NCBI GenBank assembly: GCA_036497895.1
Contig: DASXIR010000234.1
Coordinates: 1-28,217 of the forward strand
Length of the DNA: 28,217 bases
Reading direction: 5' to 3'
From: CAVQFC01 sp036497895
GTDB lineage: Bacteria; Acidobacteriota; Vicinamibacteria; Vicinamibacterales; CAVVIG01
The notes under the pieces were generated by a model. It was not told the DNA's origin and ran no database searches. It worked only from the letters and a program-made list of their open reading frames with translations. Within the stretch, counting starts at the first letter, position 1. Each line of letters opens with the position of its first letter. Both the position numbers and the translations under genes were made by a program. Of this stretch, positions 1 to 5,706 are shown piece by piece.

Positions 1-1
1 G

Positions 2-1084
2 ATGGCGCGTGAAGGCAGCACCTTCAAGCCGCTCACGATCTTCGAGGACGTGGTCAGCCTGATTTCGAGCAACTACGTCGAAGAAGCGAACATGGACCGG
101 GTGATGCGCGGCGCCATGCACGGCCTGGCCGATGGCCTCGATGCCGATAGCGCCTACTTGACCGTCGAAGAAGTGAAGCAGGTCGAAGCCGGGACGGCGC
201 TGCCGCCGGCCGGCGTCGGCCTCGAAATTACGCGCCAGTACTACCTGCGGGTCATCGCCGCCCGCGACAACTCCCCGGCCGCCAAGGCCGGCCTGCGAAC
301 CGGCGACTATATCCGCGCGATCAACGACACGCCGACGCGGGAGATGTCCGTGTGGGAGGGCGTCCACATGTTGCGGGGCGCCGCGGGGACCAAGGTTTCC
401 GTCACGATCATTCGCGGCAACGCTGCCGATCCCCACGTGATCGAGATGACGCGTGAAGTCGAGCCTTCGTCGACGGTGAGCGGCCGCATTGCCGCGCCCG
501 GCATCGGCTACGTCCGGGTCGCCGCGCTGGGCACCGGCACTGCGGCGCAGGTCAAGACCGAAATCGCCGAACTCACCAGGGGCGGAGCGGCGAAGCTGAT
601 TGTCGATTTGCGCCGTGCGTCAAGTGGAACGCTGGATGACGGCCTGGCTCTGGCGCGCTTGTTCGTGGCGAAAGGGCCGCTGACGATTCGCGAGGGGCGC
701 GGCGGCATGCGGGAAACCATTGCCGCGGGACCGGGCGACGGCTCGATCACGTTGCCGACGGTGCTGTTGATCGACACCGGCACATCGGGCGGCGCCGAGT
801 TGTTCGCTTCGGCGCTCGCTGGCAATCAACGCGCCGACCTCATCGGCGAGCACACGATCGGCCGCACGGCCACTCAGAAACTGATCAAACTGCCGGACGG
901 CGCGGGCCTCTGGCTGTCCACCACCCGCTACCTGACTCCCGCTGGCGCGCCGCTGCACGACAAGGGCCTCGAACCGACCGTGCCTGTCGACGAACCGGAC
1001 GTCGAGTTCGGCCAGCCGGCTCCGACCGCCGACCCGATACTGGACAAGGCGCTCGAACAGCTCTCGGAAAAAAAGGCCGCATAA
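2..1084 (+). CDS. S41-family (CtpA-like) PDZ protease homologue, 5' partial, probably inactive
   Basis: C-terminal 360 residues of a carboxyl-terminal-processing-protease-like protein; the true start and any signal peptide or membrane anchor lie before the window. An N-terminal cap helix region (about 1-65) is followed by a PDZ domain (about 70-150, with GLRTGDYIRAIND) and an S41 core (about 160-330). In active CtpA/D1P enzymes the Ser and Lys of the dyad are 25 residues apart, in G-T-A-S-A-S-E and G-x-x-T-x-G-K. Here the aligned segments are GTSGGAE and GEHTIGR, which put Gly263 and Arg288 at those two positions with the same 25-residue spacing. The fold looks intact but the dyad appears lost. 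Ser262 lies one position away, so activity cannot be fully excluded. It ends 66 nt before the tRNA gene. Confidence 0.85.
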   Translation: MAREGSTFKPLTIFEDVVSLISSNYVEEANMDRVMRGAMHGLADGLDADSAYLTVEEVKQVEAGTALPPAGVGLEITRQYYLRVIAARDNSPAAKAGLRTGDYIRAINDTPTREMSVWEGVHMLRGAAGTKVSVTIIRGNAADPHVIEMTREVEPSSTVSGRIAAPGIGYVRVAALGTGTAAQVKTEIAELTRGGAAKLIVDLRRASSGTLDDGLALARLFVAKGPLTIREGRGGMRETIAAGPGDGSITLPTVLLIDTGTSGGAELFASALAGNQRADLIGEHTIGRTATQKLIKLPDGAGLWLSTTRYLTPAGAPLHDKGLEPTVPVDEPDVEFGQPAPTADPILDKALEQLSEKKAA

Positions 1085-1107
1085 CCCCCTGGATCGGTCG
1101 ATTCTGC

Positions 1108-1113
1108 TATACT
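1108..1113 (+). promoter_or_regulatory. Extended -10 promoter element for tRNA-Val/thrS
   Basis: TATACT preceded by TGC gives an extended -10 (TGnTATACT), about 38 nt before the mature tRNA 5' end. No good -35 hexamer is visible 17 nt upstream, which is compatible with an extended -10 promoter. It lies in the only gap between the S41 gene and the tRNA, so it may drive the tRNA and the long translation operon behind it. Confidence 0.45.
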
Positions 1114-1150
1114 GATCGTTCGTCTAACGTCAGTTTTCGCTTGATGATGT

Positions 1151-1226
1151 AGGCGCGTAGCTCAGAGGTTAGAGCGCCTGCTTGACACGCAGGAGGTCGG
1201 TGGTTCGAGTCCACCCGTGCCTACCA
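1151..1226 (+). tRNA. tRNA-Val (anticodon GAC)
   Basis: A 76-nt cloverleaf with encoded CCA (1224-1226). Acceptor arms AGGCGCG (1151-1157) and CGTGCCT (1216-1222) pair with one G-T wobble. The anticodon stem is CCTGC/GCAGG (1177-1181 and 1189-1193) with loop TTGACAC, giving anticodon GAC at 1184-1186. The T arm is GGTGG-TTCGAGT-CCACC. The discriminator base is A1223. It ends 19 nt before the thrS start and may be processed from a common transcript. Confidence 0.95.
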
Positions 1227-1245
1227 CGCTCTTCGCAATCCCCGA

Positions 1246-3186
1246 ATGAGTCAGCTCACCGTAACGCTCCCGGATGGCTCGAATCGCAACGTGCCTGCCG
1301 GTACCACTGTCCGCGACATCGCGGAAGGGATCTCTCCAGGTCTGGCCAAAGCGGCGCTCGCGGGCGTCGTGGACGGCAAGCTGGTAGACCTGGCGTTCCC
1401 GCTCGAGCGCGACGCCTCGGTGCGCATCGTCACGGACAAGAGCCCGGAGGCACTGGCGCTCTTCCGTCACAGCACCGCGCATCTGCTGGCGGCGGCGGTC
1501 ACCAACATGTTTCCCGGCGTGCAGTGCGGGATCGGTCCGGCCACCGACGAGGGGTTCTTCTACGACTTCGTCGTGCCGCGTCCGTTCGTCCCTGAGGATC
1601 TCGACGCGATTGAAGCGAAGATGAAAGAGCTGGCGGCGCAGGACCTCGTGTACGAGCGCCAGATGTGGCCGCGCGACCAGGCCAAGGCGTTTTTCGAGAA
1701 GCGAGGCGAGCCGCTCAAGATGCAGCTCATCGACGAGAAAACCGCCGGTCAGCCCGAGGTGTCCGTTTACACCATCAAGGACAAGGACACGTTCGTCGAT
1801 TTCTGCGTCGGTCCGCACGTGCCGAGCACCGCAAAGCTCAAGGCGTTCAAGCTGCTCACCACCTCCAACGCGTACTGGAAAGGCGACGCCAGCAACCAGC
1901 CGATGCAGCGCGTGTACGGCACCGCGTTCCTGTCCGAAAAGGACCTCAAGGCGCATCTCACCCAGGTCGAGGAAGCGAAAAAGCGCGACCATCGCAAGCT
2001 CGGACGCGAACTGGGGTTGTTCACGTTCCACCAGTGGGCGCCGGGCGCGGCGTTCTGGCTGGCCAAAGGGACCACGCTCTACAACATCCTTGCGAACTAC
2101 ATGCGCGACATCCTCTTCCCCGCCGGCTACGTCGAGGTGAAGACGCCGCTCGTGTACAACAAGGCGCTGTGGGAGCGCTCGGGGCACTGGAAGCACTATC
2201 AACCGAACATGTTCCTCATCGAGTCCGAAGGCGAGACGATGAGCATGAAGCCGATGAACTGCCAGGGCCACTTTTTGACCTACGCCAGTTCGCCGCACAG
2301 TTATCGCGATCTGCCGATCCGCTTTCACGAGCAGACGCCGCTGCATCGCAACGAAGCGTCCGGCGTGCTCTCGGGACTGACCCGCGTCCGCCAGTTCTCG
2401 CAGGACGATGCGCACTGTTTTGTCCGCCCGGATCAGATTGGCGACGAGGTCGAGCGCCTGATCCGGCTGGTCCAGCGGGTCTACGGCGACTTCGATCTGG
2501 GGTTCACCGCCAAGCTCTCGACCATGCCCGACGAGCACATGGGCGACGAGGCGACCTGGCGCCATGCCGAATCGGAGCTGAAGGCCGCGCTCGATCACGC
2601 CGGCATGGCCTACACCCTGAACGAGAAAGACGGGGCGTTCTACGGACCGAAAATTGATTTCGACGTCACCGACGCGATCGGCCGGAAGTGGCAGTGCGCG
2701 ACGATTCAGCTCGACTACATGCAGCCGGAGAACTTCGACCTGAAGTACACCGGCGCTGACAACGCCGAGCACCGGCCGGTGGTGATTCACCGTGCAATTT
2801 TCGGCAGTTTCGAGCGGTTCATCGCCATCCTGATCGAGCACTACGCCGGAGCATTTCCGCTCTGGCTGGCGCCGATCCAGGCGGTGGTGATGCCGATTGT
2901 CGACCGCCACGTCCCCTACGCCGCCGAGGTCCGGGACCGACTGGCCGCCGCCGGCCTGCGGGTGGAACTCGACGAGCGCCAGGAAAAGATCGGATATAAG
3001 ATCCGGGAGGCCCAGCTGCAGAAAGTGCCCTACATGCTGGTCATCGGCGATCGCGAGATGACGGAAGGCACGATCTCGGTGCGGACGCGCACCGGCGGCG
3101 ACCAGGGCGCGAGCCCGGTCGACGCGTTCATTGCGTCTGCGCGCGAAGAAATCGCGCGCAAAGGGCACGTTCCGGTAACAGCGTAG
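1246..3186 (+). CDS. thrS: Threonine--tRNA ligase
   Basis: Class II aminoacyl-tRNA synthetase of 646 aa, the usual full length, charging tRNA-Thr in the cytoplasm. An N-terminal TGS domain (about 1-62, LTVTLPDGS) is followed by the second additional/editing domain (HSTAHLLAAAV near 70), the class II catalytic core and a C-terminal anticodon-binding domain (from about 545, APIQAVVMPI). The zinc ligands expected from the E. coli enzyme are visible: Cys339 in MNCQGH, His390 in QDDAH and His515 in VIHRAI. Motif 3 lies in GSFERFIAILIEHYAG. The ATG at 1246 starts the TGS domain directly and no clear Shine-Dalgarno precedes it. The stop codon overlaps the infC ribosome-binding site, suggesting translational coupling. 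Confidence 0.98.
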   Translation: MSQLTVTLPDGSNRNVPAGTTVRDIAEGISPGLAKAALAGVVDGKLVDLAFPLERDASVRIVTDKSPEALALFRHSTAHLLAAAVTNMFPGVQCGIGPATDEGFFYDFVVPRPFVPEDLDAIEAKMKELAAQDLVYERQMWPRDQAKAFFEKRGEPLKMQLIDEKTAGQPEVSVYTIKDKDTFVDFCVGPHVPSTAKLKAFKLLTTSNAYWKGDASNQPMQRVYGTAFLSEKDLKAHLTQVEEAKKRDHRKLGRELGLFTFHQWAPGAAFWLAKGTTLYNILANYMRDILFPAGYVEVKTPLVYNKALWERSGHWKHYQPNMFLIESEGETMSMKPMNCQGHFLTYASSPHSYRDLPIRFHEQTPLHRNEASGVLSGLTRVRQFSQDDAHCFVRPDQIGDEVERLIRLVQRVYGDFDLGFTAKLSTMPDEHMGDEATWRHAESELKAALDHAGMAYTLNEKDGAFYGPKIDFDVTDAIGRKWQCATIQLDYMQPENFDLKYTGADNAEHRPVVIHRAIFGSFERFIAILIEHYAGAFPLWLAPIQAVVMPIVDRHVPYAAEVRDRLAAAGLRVELDERQEKIGYKIREAQLQKVPYMLVIGDREMTEGTISVRTRTGGDQGASPVDAFIASAREEIARKGHVPVTA

Positions 3187-3190
3187 GAGG
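3186..3190 (+). promoter_or_regulatory. Shine-Dalgarno of infC, overlapping the thrS stop
   Basis: GGAGG begins on the last base of the thrS TAG stop and is 4 nt upstream of an ATC codon (3195) in the infC frame. It decides the infC start, because no ATG, GTG, TTG or CTG codon occurs in that frame between this site and codon 37 (3303), which lies inside the conserved N-terminal domain. Confidence 0.75.
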
Positions 3191-3194
3191 CCTT

Positions 3195-3785
3195 ATCGCT
3201 TTCGACAGAAGTCCGCGCCGAGATGATCGCACGCGGGTCAACGAACGAATTCGAGTCCGTGAAATTCGGGTCATCGACGACACCGGCGCACAGCTCGGCA
3301 TCATGCCGCCGCCGCAGGCGCTGGCCATCGCCAAGCAGAAGGGCCTCGACCTGGTCGAGATCTCGCCGACCGCGGTACCGCCGGTCTGCCGGATCATGGA
3401 CTTCGGGAAGTATCAGTACCAGGAGCAGAAACGGGCTCGCGAGGCGCGCAAGCACCAGAAAGTGATCGAGGTCAAGGAAATCAAGTTCCGGCCGAAGGTC
3501 GACGAGCACGATTACCAGTTCAAGAAGAAGCACATCGAGCGCTTCCTCGAGGACGGCGACAAGGTCAAGGCGACGATCTTCTTCCGCGGCCGCGAAATGG
3601 CGCACCCGGAAATCGGCCGCCGCATTCTCGAGCGGCTGATCGGCGAGCTGGCGGACGTGGCGCTGGCCGAGACGATGCCACGGATGGAGGGCAATCAGAT
3701 GCACACCATCCTCTCGAGGCGCCCCCAGAGTGGCGGCGGCAAAACCAAGGCCGCGGCAAGCGCCGCGACCGCGGCCGTGAAGTAG
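3195..3785 (+). CDS. infC: Translation initiation factor IF-3, AUC start codon
   Basis: IF3 binds the 30S subunit, checks the start codon and initiator tRNA, and prevents premature 50S joining. The N-domain begins RVNERIRVREIRVIDDTGAQ, aligning with the start of E. coli IF3, and continues through LVEISPTAVPPVCRIMDFGKY. The C-domain has KEIKFRPKVDEHDY and FRGREMAHPEIG. The first in-frame ATG (3303) would delete about 36 residues, including the conserved N-terminal segment. The best start is therefore ATC at 3195 behind GGAGG, giving 196 aa. Near-cognate AUU/AUC starts are established for infC in other bacteria and allow autoregulation, because IF3 discriminates against them. The C-terminus carries an Ala/Lys-rich tail (SGGGKTKAAASAATAAVK) absent from E. 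coli IF3. Distance to rpmI is 28 nt. Confidence 0.93.
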   Translation: MAFDRSPRRDDRTRVNERIRVREIRVIDDTGAQLGIMPPPQALAIAKQKGLDLVEISPTAVPPVCRIMDFGKYQYQEQKRAREARKHQKVIEVKEIKFRPKVDEHDYQFKKKHIERFLEDGDKVKATIFFRGREMAHPEIGRRILERLIGELADVALAETMPRMEGNQMHTILSRRPQSGGGKTKAAASAATAAVK

Positions 3786-3813
3786 AACGGCGATCGTTCA
3801 GTTTGAGGTAGTG

Positions 3814-4029
3814 ATGGCGAAAAAAGTGAAGAAGCTGAAATTGAAAACCCACCGCGGCGCCGCCAAGCGCTTCAAGCGGACCAAGAACGGCAAGTTTCTG
3901 CGCGGTAAGGCGTTCAAGCAGCACATCCTGAGCAGCAAGAGCACCAAGCGCAAGCGCGGCCTGCGCGGCACCACGACCGTCGCGGCGGTGGACGTCGCCA
4001 AGCTCGAGCGGATGCTGCCGTATAAGTGA
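3814..4029 (+). CDS. rpmI: 50S ribosomal protein bL35
   Basis: A 71-aa very basic protein with the bL35 pattern: KLKTHRGAAKRFKRTKNGK followed by a KAFKQHILSSKSTKRKRGLR segment. It is a structural component of the large ribosomal subunit. ATG 3814 is chosen over the in-frame GTG at 3811 because GAGG at 3805-3808 sits 5 nt before the ATG and the family begins M-A/P-K. Order infC-rpmI-rplT is the conserved operon arrangement. Confidence 0.97.
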   Translation: MAKKVKKLKLKTHRGAAKRFKRTKNGKFLRGKAFKQHILSSKSTKRKRGLRGTTTVAAVDVAKLERMLPYK

Positions 4030-4036
4030 CACACGA

Positions 4037-4094
4037 ATTTCAGCGTTCAGATTTCAGGTCGAACGCTGAAATCTGAAGTTTGAAATCTGAATTT
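4037..4094. repeat. Heptad word cassette (TTCAG/CTGAA) between rpmI and rplT
   Basis: Three 7-nt units of form nnTTCAG (from 4037) are followed, after the 8-nt spacer GTCGAACG, by four units of the complementary form CTGAAnT. Two mutually exclusive perfect hairpins result: 4037-4048 with 4061-4072 (12 bp), and 4046-4057 with 4066-4077 (12 bp). The cassette begins 7 nt after the rpmI stop and ends just before the rplT Shine-Dalgarno, so it would be transcribed within the operon. Function unknown; the architecture recurs elsewhere in the window with other words. Confidence 0.8.
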
Positions 4095-4108
4095 CCGGGA
4101 GACAGAGA

Positions 4109-4543
4109 ATGCCGCGTGTAAAAAGAGGAACGGTCCGGCGCGCCAAGCGCAAGAAACTGCTTGGACTGGCGAAGGGCTACTACGCAAACAAGAGCAAGCT
4201 GTATCGGGCCGCCAAAGAATCGGTCGACACCGCGCTCAAGTACGCTTTCGTCGGGCGCCGCCGCAAGAAGCGCGACTTCCGCCGTCTATGGGTCGTCCGC
4301 ATCAACGCCGCAGCGCGCGAGCACGGACTGACCTACGGCCAGTTGATCAGCGGGCTGAAAAACGCCGGCATCACGCTGGACCGGAAGAGCCTGTCGGAAC
4401 TCGCCATCTCGAGCCCGGCCGCCTTCGGCAGCCTGGCCAAGCAGGCCAAGGCGGCGGCGAAAATCGCCGTGAAGTCGCCGAAGAACGCCGAGAAGGCGGC
4501 GGCGTCCAAAGCCGCGACCGCCAAAGCCGCCGCACGCGCATAA
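4109..4543 (+). CDS. rplT: 50S ribosomal protein bL20
   Basis: Large-subunit assembly protein of 144 aa. The conserved bL20 core is clear: MPRVKRGTVRRAKRKKLLGL at the N-terminus, then AKGYYANKSKLYRAAKESV, RRRKKRDFRRLWVVRINAA and YGQLISGLKNAGITLDRKSL. Typical bL20 is about 117-120 aa; the extra ~25 residues are an Ala/Lys-rich tail (from about 120), a likely disordered rRNA-contacting extension similar in composition to the IF3 tail. GGGAG (4097-4101) is the Shine-Dalgarno, 7 nt before the ATG. Confidence 0.97.
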   Translation: MPRVKRGTVRRAKRKKLLGLAKGYYANKSKLYRAAKESVDTALKYAFVGRRRKKRDFRRLWVVRINAAAREHGLTYGQLISGLKNAGITLDRKSLSELAISSPAAFGSLAKQAKAAAKIAVKSPKNAEKAAASKAATAKAAARA

Positions 4544-4547
4544 ACAC

Positions 4548-4628
4548 GGCCTGGGGGCTGGAGACTGGGGACTAGCACGACGGGTTGCCTTTTCAGCCCC
4601 GAGCCCCTAGCCTCTGGTCTCTGCCCAT
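4548..4628. repeat. Heptad word cassette (CTGG / AGCCC) between rplT and pheS
   Basis: Left arm: four 7-nt units at 4548, 4555, 4562 and 4569 (GGCCTGG, GGGCTGG, AGACTGG, GGACTAG). After an 18-nt spacer the right arm has five 7-nt units of roughly complementary sequence at 4594, 4601, 4608, 4615 and 4622 (CAGCCCC, GAGCCCC, TAGCCTC, TGGTCTC, TGCCCAT). It fills nearly the whole rplT-pheS gap, and the last unit runs into the pheS start codon, leaving no Shine-Dalgarno. Confidence 0.75.
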
Positions 4629-5700
4629 GCCCGACTACCCTCCCAATCAAGAATCGGTGGCGATCCTCGTCGCGGAGTTCGAGCGCGAGCTCGCCGCGGC
4701 CGCTTCGCCTCGTGACGCGCAGAGCCTGCGCGATCGCTTCCTCGGCCGGAAGAACAGCCACGTCGCCTCGTGGATGCAGCAGATCGGCGCCGCCGCCGTC
4801 GAGCAGAAGAAAGGCATCGGGCAATACGCCAACGAACTGAAGAAAGCCGTAGAGGAGCGATGGGCGGCGTATTCGGAACACGCCGCCGCGAGCGCGCGGC
4901 CGGCCGGCGCCGTCGACGTCACGCTGCCCGGACGCGTCCCGCTGCTCGGACACCGCCATCCTCTGACGCTGGTGCGCGAGCGCATGGAGGAAATCTTCAC
5001 GCGCATGGGATTCGCCATCGTCGAGGGTCCCGAAGTCGAGGACGAGTGGCACTGCTTCGACGCACTGAACATGCCGGCGGAACATCCCGCGCGCGACATG
5101 CAGGACACGCTGTATCTGGCGGGACCGATGCCGCCGGTCGACGGCGATACGGACGCCTACGTCCGCACGATGCTGCGGACGCACACGTCCGCCATGCAGA
5201 TCCGCTACATGCAAACGCATCAGCCGCCGATTCGCATCGTCGTGCCGGGGCGCGTGTATCGGCGTGACGACCTGGACCTGACGCATACGCCAATGTTCTC
5301 GCAGATGGAAGGGCTCGTCGTCGGCGAAGGCATTTCGCTGGCTGACCTCAAAGGCACGCTGCTGGCGTTCGGGCGCGAGATGTTCGGCGAACGGTCGCGG
5401 CTGCGAACGCGTCCGAGTTTCTTTCCCTATACCGAACCGAGCGCGGAAGTCGACATCAGCTGCTGGTCGTGCGACGGCGTCGGCTGCTCGATGTGCAAGA
5501 AGAGCGGCTGGATCGAAATCCTCGGCTGCGGCATGGTTCACCCCGCGGTGTTCGAGGCGGTCGGCTACGACCCGGAAAAATACACCGGCTTCGCCTGGGG
5601 CATCGGCATCGAGCGCGTCGCGATCCTGCGCTACCAGGTCGAGGACATTCGATTGTTCTATGAGAACGATCTGCGGTTTCTCGAGCAATTCCCCTACTAG
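4627..5700 (+). CDS. pheS: Phenylalanine--tRNA ligase alpha subunit
   Basis: Catalytic alpha subunit (357 aa) of the (alpha-beta)2 synthetase that charges tRNA-Phe. An N-terminal coiled-coil tRNA-contacting region (about 1-90) with LRDRFLGRKN precedes the class II core: HPLTLVRERMEEIFTRMGF, the motif 2 region IRIVVPGRVYRRDDLDLTHT, and the motif 3 region GFAWGIGIERVAILRY. Phe-pocket segments EVDISCWSCDGVGC and WIEILGCGMVHP are present. ATG 4627 (MPDYPPN) is preferred; the frame stays open upstream only through the repeat cassette. No Shine-Dalgarno is visible. It ends 6 nt before pheT. Confidence 0.97.
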   Translation: MPDYPPNQESVAILVAEFERELAAAASPRDAQSLRDRFLGRKNSHVASWMQQIGAAAVEQKKGIGQYANELKKAVEERWAAYSEHAAASARPAGAVDVTLPGRVPLLGHRHPLTLVRERMEEIFTRMGFAIVEGPEVEDEWHCFDALNMPAEHPARDMQDTLYLAGPMPPVDGDTDAYVRTMLRTHTSAMQIRYMQTHQPPIRIVVPGRVYRRDDLDLTHTPMFSQMEGLVVGEGISLADLKGTLLAFGREMFGERSRLRTRPSFFPYTEPSAEVDISCWSCDGVGCSMCKKSGWIEILGCGMVHPAVFEAVGYDPEKYTGFAWGIGIERVAILRYQVEDIRLFYENDLRFLEQFPY

Positions 5701-5706
5701 CCACAT

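Noticed and set aside
1162..3168. Long open frame on the - strand opposite thrS (668 codons)
   Set aside because: It is the antisense of a certain thrS gene in high-GC DNA; the translation is Arg/His/Val-rich without any recognisable domain.
3223..3465. ATG at 3223 as the infC start
   Set aside because: It is in a different frame and yields a Ser/Arg-rich 80-aa product; the IF3 frame continues upstream without ATG.
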